Below are positions 44,029 to 51,340 of a stretch of DNA of 64,000 bases, in pieces. The stretch lies in contig NZ_BQXO01000003.1 in the NCBI RefSeq assembly GCF_045862785.1, positions 124,001-188,000 on the forward strand. The letters run 5' to 3'. The notes under the pieces were generated by a model, which ran no database searches, was not told the origin of the DNA, and saw nothing but the letters and a program-made list of their open reading frames with translations. The DNA is from Furfurilactobacillus curtus (GTDB lineage Bacteria; Bacillota; Bacilli; Lactobacillales; Lactobacillaceae). The position numbers and the translations under genes are program-made. Position 1 is the first letter of the stretch. The number at the start of each line of letters is the position of its first letter.

Positions 44029-44697
44029 TTAACGATTGGCAGCATGCTGACTGGCAGAATCGAAGCGTTTTTGAAACCAGCCAAGCACCCCGTCAGAAAT
44101 AATGGCCATTAGCGCGGTTGGCAAAGCACCAGCTAAAATGATTGCACCGCCATTCGTCGCATTGGTTCCGCGAATAATAATGTCGCCAAGTCCACCTGCC
44201 CCAACGAACGATCCAATCGCAGTAATTCCAATCGCTAAGACCAGCGCGTTACGAATTCCAGCCATAATAACCGATAAGGATAATGGAACTTCGATGTAGC
44301 GCAAGGTTTGTAGCCGCGTCATCCCCATCCCCTTACCAGCGTCAAGCACATCTGGATTTACGTTTAGCATACCTGTGTAGGTATTCTTAATAATCGGCAA
44401 CAAAGCGTATAAAAAGACCGTCACGATAACTGTATTGACGCCCAATCCAAGGCCTAACATCAGCACTGACAACATTGCCAGTGAAGGAATCGTTTGAATG
44501 ACATTGGCTACGCCGATCACCCAATCACTTAGACGCCGGTAGCGCGCAATAAAAATCCCAATCGGGATGCCCACTATCGCTGCAAACAACACCCCGTAAA
44601 TTGAAATCAAAAAGTGACGGTTAAATTGGCTAAGCACATAGAGACCATTGTGTTGAAAATAGTAAATTAATTGTTCCCATAAATTCAAATGGTTCAT
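44029..44697 (-). CDS. opuCD: Glycine betaine/carnitine/choline ABC transporter permease (OpuCD-like)
   Basis: Second permease of an OpuC-type importer. The 222-residue protein has five to six membrane helices and the EAA-loop DAGKGMGMTRLQTLRYIEVPL (in part: GKGMGMTRLQTL, about 122-133) that contacts the ATPase, then AIGSFVGAGGLGDII. GGGAGG seven bases before MNHLNLW decides the start; the preceding TTG would overlap it. Nearly adjacent to the binding-protein gene in a four-gene operon. Confidence 0.92.
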   Translation of the reverse strand: MNHLNLWEQLIYYFQHNGLYVLSQFNRHFLISIYGVLFAAIVGIPIGIFIARYRRLSDWVIGVANVIQTIPSLAMLSVLMLGLGLGVNTVIVTVFLYALLPIIKNTYTGMLNVNPDVLDAGKGMGMTRLQTLRYIEVPLSLSVIMAGIRNALVLAIGITAIGSFVGAGGLGDIIIRGTNATNGGAIILAGALPTALMAIISDGVLGWFQKRFDSASQHAANR

Positions 44698-44701
44698 CGC
44701 C

Positions 44702-45637
44702 TTACCTCCCGTCAAAATAGTGATTTTGTTTTAAAAAGCGTTGAGCAACTGTCGCTGGCTCTTCCAAGTTGTTATCAACTTCATAATTCAGCCGTTGCAT
44801 GGTTTTCAAATCAATTTTCCCATTCAATTTAGCCACCACTTGCTTTAGCTTAGGATATTTCTTTAAGGCCGCATCATTGACAACGGCGCTACAGTCATAT
44901 GGTGGAAAGAAATTCCGATCATCCTTTAGTACTCGTAACCCATAACTATTGATCCGTCCGTCTGTAGAATACCCCAGCACTGCATCCATACGACCATTAG
45001 ACAATGCACTGTAGACTAACCCGATTTGCATATTATAGACATCACCAAATTTATACCCGTAAACACGTTGAAAGTCTGCATAACCATCCCCGTGTCGATT
45101 CTCCCAAATCGGATCAATACCGACCTTCATTTTGCTGGCTATCGGTTGTAATTGACTCACATTACTAACATGATGCTCCTTTGCAAACTTCTCCGTGACC
45201 ATCCACGCATACGTATCAGCGAATCCATAACTTGGGAAGTATGTCATATGATAATGGGTTTTAAAATAACGATGTACGTATGCATCAGTTTGTGCAGGTG
45301 TCATTTTTCGATTGATCTTTTTACCCATGATGGATTCAAGATCCGTCCCCGTGTATCGCGTCGAAGTTAAATCGGCATCGTTACGCTTCTGAGCGTTAAA
45401 CGTCACGTTACCGGAACCTAGATTTGCAATAATCGTTGATTTATATGACGTATCGTGTTCAATCAACGCCTTTAACATCTCAGCCATAATTTGCGATTCC
45501 GTCGTCGACATGGCCGCAATTCGTACCGTCCCCGTTGACGAACTATTTAGTCCAGGAAAACCACAGCCACTTAACAATAGCAGGCCACTTAAACCCAGCA
45601 ACACCAGTGAAAACAGTTTCCTTCGCAATCGTTTCAT
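44702..45637 (-). CDS. opuCC: Compatible-solute ABC transporter substrate-binding lipoprotein (OpuCC-like)
   Basis: Membrane-anchored receptor for glycine betaine or related compounds. The 311-residue protein has a positively charged start, hydrophobic core and lipobox LLSGC (Cys about residue 25), then the OpuC-type domain with VRIAAMSTTESQIMAEML and, near the end, FPPYDCSAVVND. Aromatic residues (WENRHGDGY, PSYGFADTYAW) could form the quaternary-amine cage. It overlaps the upstream permease gene by four bases. Confidence 0.93.
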   Translation of the reverse strand: MKRLRRKLFSLVLLGLSGLLLLSGCGFPGLNSSSTGTVRIAAMSTTESQIMAEMLKALIEHDTSYKSTIIANLGSGNVTFNAQKRNDADLTSTRYTGTDLESIMGKKINRKMTPAQTDAYVHRYFKTHYHMTYFPSYGFADTYAWMVTEKFAKEHHVSNVSQLQPIASKMKVGIDPIWENRHGDGYADFQRVYGYKFGDVYNMQIGLVYSALSNGRMDAVLGYSTDGRINSYGLRVLKDDRNFFPPYDCSAVVNDAALKKYPKLKQVVAKLNGKIDLKTMQRLNYEVDNNLEEPATVAQRFLKQNHYFDGR

Positions 45638-46278
45638 GCTTGGTCACCTCCGTCCTTAGTTAAGACGGTTGGCGTTACCCAAGCTTCAACACGACCCAAC
45701 AGAAAATCAACAATTAACGCCAACAAAATAACGGGAATTGAACCACCCAAAATTAAATCTGGACGATACAAATTCAATCCATTAAAAATGAAATCACCTA
45801 AACCGCCGGCCCCAATATATGAAGCCAATGTGGCCCAAGCAATTACATAAGTCCCTGACAATCGAATCCCAGCCATGATAACGGGAGCCGCCAACGGGAG
45901 TTCCACTAAACGAATGGATTCAAGCTGGCTCATGCCCATGCCCTTAGCGGCATCTAACACACTAGGATCCAAGCCCTCTAAACCTAAGTAAGTGTTACGC
46001 AAAATTGGCAAGAGTGAATAAATGAATAGCGCCACGATAGCTGGTTTGGACCCAATCCCAAAGATAGGAATCATCAGGGCCAACAACGCCATTGCTGGTA
46101 CCGTTTGTAACACACTAGCTAAACCAATAATCCCACCGGCTATTTTTTTGAACCGTGTTAAGAGGACACCCAATGGCACCGCAACTAACACACCCAAGCC
46201 CAAGGAAATGCCAGAGATGTAAAGGTGCTGCCAAATTTTGACCAACAATTGTCCGCCAAAATTTTGAAAGAATGTCAT
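45634..46278 (-). CDS. opuCB: Glycine betaine/carnitine/choline ABC transporter permease (OpuCB-like)
   Basis: First permease of the importer, 214 residues with about five membrane helices and the coupling loop DAAKGMGMSQLESIRLVELPL (in part: AAKGMGMSQLESI). Its ATG overlaps the stop codon of the ATPase gene (TGATG), with AGGTGA nine bases upstream, and its end overlaps the binding-protein gene by four bases; tight coupling throughout the operon. Confidence 0.93.
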   Translation of the reverse strand: MTFFQNFGGQLLVKIWQHLYISGISLGLGVLVAVPLGVLLTRFKKIAGGIIGLASVLQTVPAMALLALMIPIFGIGSKPAIVALFIYSLLPILRNTYLGLEGLDPSVLDAAKGMGMSQLESIRLVELPLAAPVIMAGIRLSGTYVIAWATLASYIGAGGLGDFIFNGLNLYRPDLILGGSIPVILLALIVDFLLGRVEAWVTPTVLTKDGGDQA

Positions 46279-47450
46279 CACTGTTGATCACCTGCCTTTT
46301 GCTCATCGGTGTGATCGTTATCCAGAGCTTCATCCGTAAACAGTGCATCATAGACGATGTCCACGAGTGCAGCCCGCGTCACAATTCCGACTAAGCGTTG
46401 GTCATTATCGACAACCGGCACGTTCTTATAGCCATATTTCAGGATTCGTGAGACGGTATCTCGAATAACTGCATTTTCGTTCACATAAAAAATTTTGGTG
46501 TTTGCTACAGATTTTATTGGCGCTTTAGGGTTATAACGTTCACTAAAGGATTCGATGTCAACAAACCCCGTCAAACGATGATCTTTATCTGTTACCAATA
46601 GTGTATCAACGCGGCGATCATGCATCAATTTTAGGGCTTTTGACATTGGTTCAGCACCAGTCACTGCCACGGGGGTCTTCAACATAACTTGACCAACTGT
46701 CGTAATGCTAGGCTTAGCTTGAATCAAACGTTCGCGCCCAATTAGCTCTTCCACAAAATCATTTGCGGGATGTTTGAGAATTTCTTCTGGGGTCGCAACT
46801 TGAATCGTCTCACCATGAGACATCACCACAATCCGGGTCGCTAATTTCAACGCTTCATCCATATCATGGGTCACAAAGACAAACGTCTTGCCTGATTCTT
46901 GTTGCAAATTCTTAACTAAGTCTTGTAATAATTCTCGTGTCACCGGATCAAGCGCACTGAATGCTTCATCCATCAAAATGATATCTTGATCAGCAGCCAG
47001 TGCTCGGGCAACACCAATTCGTTGTTGCTGTCCGCCGGATAGTTCCGCTGGATAACGATCCAAGAAACTTTCAGGCAACTCAACCAAATTGATCATTTCT
47101 TTAGCTCGTTGATTACGTTTATCTTCCGGCCATTTTAATAGACGAGGCACTAAAGTGATGTTGTCACGGATCGTCATATGCGGCAATAAACCAATATTCT
47201 GAATCACATATCCGATTCGTCGCCGCAATTGAACTGGGTTCATCTGGGCAATGTCTTTACCGTCAATCGTAATCTCACCAGATGTTTGGGTTAACATGCG
47301 ATTAATCATCCGCATGGTGGTCGTTTTTCCTGATCCAGATGTACCAATAAAACAAATAAATTCACCACGTTCTACTTCTAAATTAAAATCCGCCACTGCG
47401 ACCTTGTTACCAGGATATGTCTTATTCAGATGGCTCATTTTTAAAAACAT
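46278..47450 (-). CDS. opuCA: Glycine betaine/carnitine/choline ABC transporter ATP-binding protein (OpuCA-like, CBS domains)
   Basis: ATPase of the OpuC-type importer. The 390-residue protein has Walker A GTSGSGKTTTMRMINR (about 34-49), signature LSGGQQQRIGVARAL (about 138), Walker B ILMDEAFSALD, and two C-terminal CBS domains (about 250-370; DTLLVTDKDHRLTGFVDI and VPVVDNDQRLVGIVTRAAL in part), which in related systems sense ionic strength or cyclic-di-AMP. It is the first gene of the operon. The ribosome binding site AAGGAG is 13 bases from the first ATG; an ATG four codons later is possible. Confidence 0.94.
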   Translation of the reverse strand: MFLKMSHLNKTYPGNKVAVADFNLEVERGEFICFIGTSGSGKTTTMRMINRMLTQTSGEITIDGKDIAQMNPVQLRRRIGYVIQNIGLLPHMTIRDNITLVPRLLKWPEDKRNQRAKEMINLVELPESFLDRYPAELSGGQQQRIGVARALAADQDIILMDEAFSALDPVTRELLQDLVKNLQQESGKTFVFVTHDMDEALKLATRIVVMSHGETIQVATPEEILKHPANDFVEELIGRERLIQAKPSITTVGQVMLKTPVAVTGAEPMSKALKLMHDRRVDTLLVTDKDHRLTGFVDIESFSERYNPKAPIKSVANTKIFYVNENAVIRDTVSRILKYGYKNVPVVDNDQRLVGIVTRAALVDIVYDALFTDEALDNDHTDEQKAGDQQ

Positions 47451-47640
47451 GTTTATTTCCCAACTCCTTGTCTAAATCACCCTAATAATGCTATTTATAA
47501 TAGTGACCGGCTAATTGCCAGCCTGATCCCGCTTTGCTTTACTCAATACCGTAACGTTTTTTCGCTAATTATTGCAAATCAGCTGTTTTCAATCAAACAA
47601 TTAATAATTTCAACACTTAAATTCGCTTGAAGGGGTTTTT

Positions 47641-47850
47641 ATGACACAAAAAGAACGGCAACAACACTTGGCTGAATTAACCAGCCGCATAATGATCAGC
47701 TTCGTCCTCGCATTGGGATTACTTGTAATGCGACAATTCACCAATTCTTTAATTATCATCATCGCCTTTTGGGGGTGCACTCTTTATGCCATCATCCTAT
47801 TCGTCCTTTGGGGATGGCTGAAATGGCAACAATTAATATCACAAAAATAA
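47641..47850 (+). CDS. Small two-helix membrane protein, function unknown
   Basis: A 69-residue protein with a charged N-terminus (MTQKERQQHLAEL) and two hydrophobic segments (about 17-45 and 48-58) separated by a Gly/Cys turn. GAAGGGG lies five bases before the ATG. It is divergent from the opuC-type operon and not followed by another plus-strand gene, and I recognise no family. The strong ribosome binding site and clean topology support it being real. Confidence 0.6.
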   Translation: MTQKERQQHLAELTSRIMISFVLALGLLVMRQFTNSLIIIIAFWGCTLYAIILFVLWGWLKWQQLISQK

Positions 47851-47916
47851 TCAAGTACATTGTTGATCTGGCCGATAACAGATCAATATGTTACCACACC
47901 TATTTCATTGCCACGA

Positions 47917-48447
47917 TTAGTGAATAACCACCTTCATTCCCGTTGGCGCTGATTCATTCAGCCATTTTGCGTCTGCAACGGTCAGCCTCACACAACCATG
48001 AGAGGCCGGTCGTCCTAGTCGCTTTGCTTCTGATACATTGTACCTTCCATCAGCTTTGGTCGGTACTGTATGAAAGAGATATACCCCATGATCAAGGAAC
48101 GAGGTCCAATAATTTGCTCCTTCTTGTAGCCGTTCATTGTAAAAACTTGCACCTCGTTCAGCCTGAATTGCAAATGTCCCTCGCGGTGTAGTAGCTTTTT
48201 CCCCGCTTGAAATAATCATCGTATATAACGTATGATGACCGTTTTTCACGAATAACCGTTGGCGCTTTAACGAAACATCAAACCAGGCGTGTGGATAGCG
48301 CTGCAAATCTGGATATGGTTTTACTTGTGAAGGTGCCTGCCAATCAAACTTGGCTCGTCCCTTAGCCATTGCTGATTGCAAGTTTACTCCTAATACGATC
48401 AACATGATGAGCCAAAGCAAACCACTATATTTTAATTTATGTCGCAC
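47917..48447 (-). CDS. L,D-transpeptidase (YkuD domain), secreted
   Basis: Wall enzyme that forms or edits 3-3 crosslinks or attaches surface structures. The 176-residue protein has an N-terminal signal sequence (about residues 8-28, ending SAMAKG), a substrate-domain start DVSLKRQRLFVKNG (about 58) and the catalytic motif ASHGCVRLT (about 148-156) with His, Cys and Arg all in place. Monocistronic between opposing genes. It is a compact YkuD without LysM or peptidoglycan-binding extension. Confidence 0.92.
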   Translation of the reverse strand: MRHKLKYSGLLWLIMLIVLGVNLQSAMAKGRAKFDWQAPSQVKPYPDLQRYPHAWFDVSLKRQRLFVKNGHHTLYTMIISSGEKATTPRGTFAIQAERGASFYNERLQEGANYWTSFLDHGVYLFHTVPTKADGRYNVSEAKRLGRPASHGCVRLTVADAKWLNESAPTGMKVVIH

Positions 48448-48634
48448 CTCTTATCCCCCTCTATCCTATCTATCCAGACTATCGAAAGCCTGTCAACAAT
48501 GCAACCAGACTGTAATTCCTCTGCCAGTAAATCTTTCATAAGCATTTTTTATGATTTTTATTTATTAAAATGTTATAAACAGAGCATAGAAGTATCGCCA
48601 TTTTGCTAATGATAATGAATAGGAGGTTACGATA

Positions 48635-49081
48635 ATGCCCTTCAAGCCAAAGCACATCTTAGTGCCGACTGACGAATCCAGTAATGCAGAGGCTGCCTTA
48701 AATACTGCTGTGACAATTGCACAACAAACTGATGCTGACATCAGCTTACTCGAGGTTGTTGCACCGATGTATTCAGCACCTGAATATCCGCTAGAGGATG
48801 TCTCTGCTCAATTACAGCAACGCGCCGATGGTTATTTAAAGCGCTTGACTAAATCTGTCGCTGACCAGACTGGTTTTACTAACATCAAGACCACTGTCAT
48901 TCACGATGCGCCTAAACCAACCATTGCAAAATATTTTCCCGAACAGCATGACATTGATCTCATCGTAATCGGTGCAACTGGTACGAATGCTTTCGAACGT
49001 GCCATCCTAGGTTCTACCACGGGCTATGTTGTTCGCGAAGCTGTTGTCGATGTTCTAGTGGTTAAAGATGAGGCTAATTAA
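48635..49081 (+). CDS. Universal stress protein UspA family
   Basis: A 148-residue USP with ILVPTDESSNAEAAL at the N-terminus and the ATP-binding motif GATGTNAFERAILGSTTGYV (G-2x-G-9x-G-S/T) near residue 113. GGAGG lies before the ATG. Nucleotide binding is predicted; cellular role is probably general stress tolerance. A short strong terminator follows, so it is transcribed alone. Confidence 0.94.
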   Translation: MPFKPKHILVPTDESSNAEAALNTAVTIAQQTDADISLLEVVAPMYSAPEYPLEDVSAQLQQRADGYLKRLTKSVADQTGFTNIKTTVIHDAPKPTIAKYFPEQHDIDLIVIGATGTNAFERAILGSTTGYVVREAVVDVLVVKDEAN

Positions 49082-49091
49082 AACGTTACTT

Positions 49092-49118
49092 AAAAAAGTC
49101 CCCGAACGGGACTTTTTT
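49092..49118 (+). terminator. Terminator after the universal stress gene
   Basis: Perfect AAAAAAGTCCC/GGGACTTTTTT hairpin with a CGAA-type loop, about 10 bases after the stop codon; ends in six T residues. Confidence 0.92.
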
Positions 49119-49194
49119 AATGACCAAAACCCATACACAAGCGACATCCAGTTATCCGATTAAACCAAATCTAGACTTTTTCTAGGAATTCCCG

Positions 49195-49222
49195 TTGACA
49201 TCGTTGGTCAGTACCGTATAAT
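49195..49222 (+). promoter_or_regulatory. Consensus promoter of the tRNA-Glu/tRNA-Gln unit
   Basis: TTGACA, 16 bases, TATAAT: both hexamers are perfect sigma-A matches. It ends 15 bases before the first tRNA gene. Confidence 0.88.
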
Positions 49223-49236
49223 AAGTAGAGTAAATT

Positions 49237-49309
49237 TGCCCCATGGTCAAATTGGTTAAGACGTCGCCCTCTCAAGGCGGAGTTCCGGGTTCGATCCCCG
49301 GTGGGGTGA
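49237..49309 (+). tRNA. tRNA-Glu (anticodon CTC)
   Basis: Folds as a cloverleaf: acceptor TGCCCCA/TGGGGTG, D-arm GTC...GAC, anticodon stem TCGCC/GGCGG with loop CTCTCAA (anticodon CTC at 49271-49273), T-arm CCGGG-TTCGATC-CCCGG, discriminator A. The end pair would be T1-G72 with G2-T71 next to it, unlike the usual G1-C72 of tRNA-Glu. CCA is not encoded. Confidence 0.85.
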
Positions 49310-49361
49310 TTTAAAGTCACCCGGGCGCTTGCTTGGCAGATTTACGACTTTAAAATTTCAT

Positions 49362-49434
49362 TGGGTATTAGCCAAATTGGTAAGGCAGCGGACTCTGAAT
49401 CCGTAATGTACTGGTTCGAGTCCAGTATACCCAA
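49362..49434 (+). tRNA. tRNA-Gln (anticodon CTG)
   Basis: Acceptor TGGGTAT/ATACCCA (T1-A72 as usual for tRNA-Gln), anticodon stem GCGGA/TCCGT with loop CTCTGAA, anticodon CTG at 49395-49397, T-arm ACTGG-TTCGAGT-CCAGT, discriminator A; CCA not encoded. Same transcript as the preceding tRNA-Glu. Confidence 0.92.
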
Positions 49435-49467
49435 CTTTGAAGGTTTATAGTGTTTCATCTGATTGTC

Positions 49468-49512
49468 TCAAGGCTGTTATATCAGCATTTGAGGCATTTT
49501 TTTATTTCTTTT
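49468..49512 (+). terminator. Terminator of the tRNA unit
   Basis: CTCAA-GCTG...CAGC-TTGAG forms a two-part stem followed by seven T residues, about 35 bases after tRNA-Gln. Confidence 0.75.
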
Positions 49513-49535
49513 AGTTTGATTCAGTTAAAACCAAA

Positions 49536-49727
49536 TGGCACCACAATAGCACCACGAAACAACTAAAAACATCATTTTTTGTAGACCAAAGTCGTATTTG
49601 AATACTTTTGGATGATTTTAATCATCAATAAACGCCTTTATGCCAGTGTATACAGCTTTTCACTGGCACCACAGACCAATTTTTGAGTGACTTTTGAAAT
49701 TGGTCTACCTCATATAATGGCACCACA
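49536..49727 (+). repeat. Three direct copies of TGGCACCACA next to tRNA-Gln
   Basis: Exact decamers at 49536-49545, 49664-49673 and 49718-49727, plus a degenerate AGCACCACG at 49548-49556. They lie in non-coding DNA beginning 100 bases after the tRNA-Gln 3' end. Spaced short direct repeats beside a tRNA are what arm-type integrase binding sites look like; no integrase gene is present. Confidence 0.7.
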
Positions 49728-49778
49728 TAATAAAAATACACCGGCGGGCGGCTGGGGTTAAGGTTTTAGTACGCAGGC

Positions 49779-49804
49779 TGTCCGTATGGGCGGCTTTTTT
49801 TATT
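49779..49804 (+). terminator. Orphan terminator-like hairpin
   Basis: GCTGTCC/GGGCGGC stem (with G-T pairs) around GTAT, followed by seven T residues. No gene lies directly upstream on this strand, so it may be left over from a lost element. Confidence 0.55.
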
Positions 49805-49906
49805 TTTGGTTCCCATTTCTACGGAACCGCAAACGGGCTTTTTATAGGGTCTGAAAAGACCAAAGAAAAAAGGATGCACCACTCGGTACATCCCCAGCAA
49901 TATCGT

Positions 49907-49934
49907 TTGTCTTTAATGGCAAACCTGATATAAT
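49907..49934 (+). promoter_or_regulatory. Promoter of the candidate antitoxin RNA
   Basis: TTGTCT, 16 bases, TATAAT. Predicted start near 49941. It precedes a short hairpin-rich segment ending in an intrinsic terminator, with no ORF, as expected for a small RNA gene. Confidence 0.65.
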
Positions 49935-49940
49935 AATGTC

Positions 49941-50036
49941 ATTGGAAAGACAGGGAAACCCCTTAACTTCTTCCCTGTCCGCCGGTCAAGTATTGATTGG
50001 TCAGCTAGTCGCTATTTGCGATTAGCTTTTTTTATT
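49941..50036 (+). ncRNA. Candidate antisense antitoxin RNA (type I)
   Basis: About 95-nt RNA bounded by a good promoter and the terminator AGCTAGTCGC-TATTT-GCGATTAGC plus seven T residues. Its 5' hairpin GACAGGGAA/TTCCCTGTC (49949-49979) displays ACCCCTT in the loop, complementary to the Shine-Dalgarno AAGGGGT of the opposing mRNA (50143-50149). Further segments (GATTGGT, CAGCTAG, and CCGCC..CAAGTA) also recur in the same orientation within the opposing gene's leader, so the RNA can base-pair with that mRNA at several points. Arrangement resembles par/fst-type loci. Confidence 0.72.
50003..50036. terminator. Shared terminator at the convergence of antitoxin RNA and toxin mRNA
   Basis: Hairpin AGCTAGTCGC/GCGATTAGCT with a five-base loop. 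The plus strand has a T7 tract and A-rich sequence is not needed for the opposite RNA, whose reading frame ends inside the stem. Shared terminator regions are a hallmark of convergent type I loci. Confidence 0.65.
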
Positions 50037-50104
50037 CTCTCGTATGCTTGAGCAAGCAACTTCACTGCTCTTGCGGAGATATAGAACGATACAGCAAGCG
50101 GCAC
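50012..50104 (-). CDS. Candidate type I toxin peptide, 30 residues (GTG start)
   Basis: Open frame of 30 codons: V/M-PLAVSFYISARAVKLL, a short hydrophobic/amphipathic helix, then a basic tail AYERIKKANRK. Size, helix plus charged tail, and the opposing antisense RNA fit a membrane-acting type I toxin. Its GTG overlaps the stop of a ten-codon leader ORF (TAGTG) that carries the strong ribosome binding site. A one-base insertion near that leader start would fuse both into a single 41-residue peptide, so the locus may be either leader-coupled or frameshifted. No known toxin family is recognised. Confidence 0.6.
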   Translation of the reverse strand: MPLAVSFYISARAVKLLAQAYERIKKANRK

Positions 50105-50136
50105 TATTCCCCAACCATCCTTGAATAGGATTCCAT
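50104..50136 (-). CDS. Ten-codon leader ORF upstream of the candidate toxin
   Basis: MESYSRMVGE followed by TAG. It has an excellent ribosome binding site (AAGGGG, seven bases before ATG) and ends on the base where the toxin GTG begins, which would allow translational coupling as in hok/mok. The Shine-Dalgarno can pair with GGTGAG and TGAGAGC (plus-strand 50163-50177), so it is probably hidden in a leader hairpin. Confidence 0.5.
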   Translation of the reverse strand: MESYSRMVGE

Positions 50137-50238
50137 GCTCTCACCCCTTGCGGTCATGGATTGGTGAGAATGAGAGCACTTAATACTTTTCCAGCTAGGC
50201 CGCCAGCAAGTAGCGAACTGGCTGGCGACTGTATTACT

Positions 50239-50267
50239 AGCATACCGAACCAATAACCTAATGAAAA
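50239..50267 (-). promoter_or_regulatory. Possible promoter of the candidate toxin mRNA
   Basis: Minus strand TTTTCA, 17 bases, TATGCT. Predicted start near 50232 gives a leader of about 100 bases containing the CGCCAGC/GCTGGCG hairpin (50201-50227) and the Shine-Dalgarno-sequestering stem. Confidence 0.45.
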
Positions 50268-50535
50268 CAGCAAATCATTGTACAAACCGCTACATTTTTA
50301 GACATCTAAAAACGTTAGCAAAGGTTAGCATTTTGAATTGATCAAAGCTTGATGCAACCTTACCAATTCATAACATCTAAAAACCCGTAAACATCGACGT
50401 GCTGCTAGTCACATCCTTAATTAAGTCCAACAATTTCCAATCAGGAAAAATGATACTTCTTTTATCTTCGACATAAGAATCAGTATAATAATCAACATAA
50501 CATTCGATTGTAACTAATCAGAAAGGAGTTTGAAC

Positions 50536-50901
50536 ATGGTAAATTCTCAGAAAAAAATGCCCTACCTCAATGAATTTGACGCGACCATGCAACTCATTCA
50601 AGGCAAATGGAAAATTATGATTTTATTCGAACTGGCTGACCGTAAGCATTGCCGATTTGCAAAACTACAACGCCATATCGACAATGTGTCCCACAAAACA
50701 TTGACCGTTCAACTTAAAGAGTTAGCAGAAGACGGCCTGATCAGTCGTCACGACTTTCAAACCGCCCAACCTCACGTAGAGTATCAGCTCACCAGCACCG
50801 GACAAACTTTAATTCCAGTCCTCAATGCCATTTGTGATTGGGGCGATCAACACGTCGCACCTAGTCTGCGCCAACGCTCACTATGTGACGAATCAGTCTA
50901 A
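50536..50901 (+). CDS. HxlR-family winged-helix transcriptional regulator
   Basis: A 121-residue MarR-like regulator of the HxlR type. It has the expected GKWKIMILFELADRKHCRFAKL-type helix-turn-helix start (in part: LIQGKWKIMILFEL, about 20-33), HKTLTVQLKELAEDGLI recognition region and VEYQLTSTGQTL wing. One N-terminal-half Cys (KHCRF) could be redox sensitive, as in some relatives. AAAGGAG seven bases before the second start codon favours MVNSQKK over the upstream TTG. No obvious divergent target gene is present. Confidence 0.9.
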   Translation: MVNSQKKMPYLNEFDATMQLIQGKWKIMILFELADRKHCRFAKLQRHIDNVSHKTLTVQLKELAEDGLISRHDFQTAQPHVEYQLTSTGQTLIPVLNAICDWGDQHVAPSLRQRSLCDESV

Positions 50902-50949
50902 ATTAAAAGCGCCATCAACATGGCGTCTACACCATTAATAAGGCGACAG

Positions 50950-51240
50950 TCAACGTGAACGTGGCCGTCGTAATTCATTGCGGTGATGATTATAAATTTG
51001 ACGAGCGTTATCCGGTCGCCCATCTGGTGCTTCCATAAACGTGGCCGAAATTTTTTGTTCATCGATAATCTTGGTCACTCGATTCATATCACCGGTGAAC
51101 CACTCAATATTATCAGCGTCATAAGGATCAGTACCCAAGCCATATTCATACATGCGATGTGGATTAACTACAACCAAAAGCTGCCTAGTACCAGCGACAG
51201 TAATTCGTTTAATGTGCCGTAGTAAGCGTTGCGGTGTCAT
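50950..51240 (-). CDS. Hypothetical protein, 96 residues
   Basis: Soluble, charged protein with a hydrophobic strand TRQLLVVVNPHRMYEYG and a C-terminal NHHRNELRRPRSR. GAGGGTG five bases before the ATG makes it a real gene in my view. I recognise no family. It is convergent with the HxlR gene and divergent from the DUF3290 gene; sharing a regulatory region with the latter suggests nothing specific. Confidence 0.6.
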   Translation of the reverse strand: MTPQRLLRHIKRITVAGTRQLLVVVNPHRMYEYGLGTDPYDADNIEWFTGDMNRVTKIIDEQKISATFMEAPDGRPDNARQIYNHHRNELRRPRSR

Positions 51241-51340
51241 TTGATCACCCTCTTCGATTTAAGCGTACCACACTCCGAATTTAAATGCCGCTTGCGTTAT
51301 CCCACAGTCCATGTTAAGCCCACCACGGGAGGAACAACCG

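Larger units (their letters stand above)
49435..50535. other. About 1.1 kb without a conventional gene: mobile-element scar with a type I toxin-antitoxin candidate
   Basis: Contains the tRNA terminator, decamer repeats, an AGACCAATTT/AAATTGGTCT inverted repeat (about 49673-49707), a plus-strand hairpin with T7 (49779-49804), a converging small RNA and tiny-ORF pair (49907-50267), and an unexplained stretch from 50270 to 50470. No ORF over 40 codons with a ribosome binding site is present. Confidence 0.65.

Noticed and set aside
49536..49727. Possible CRISPR-like array (repeated decamers)
   Set aside because: Repeats are only 10 bases, unevenly spaced, and there are no cas genes; arm-type integrase sites or chance fit better.
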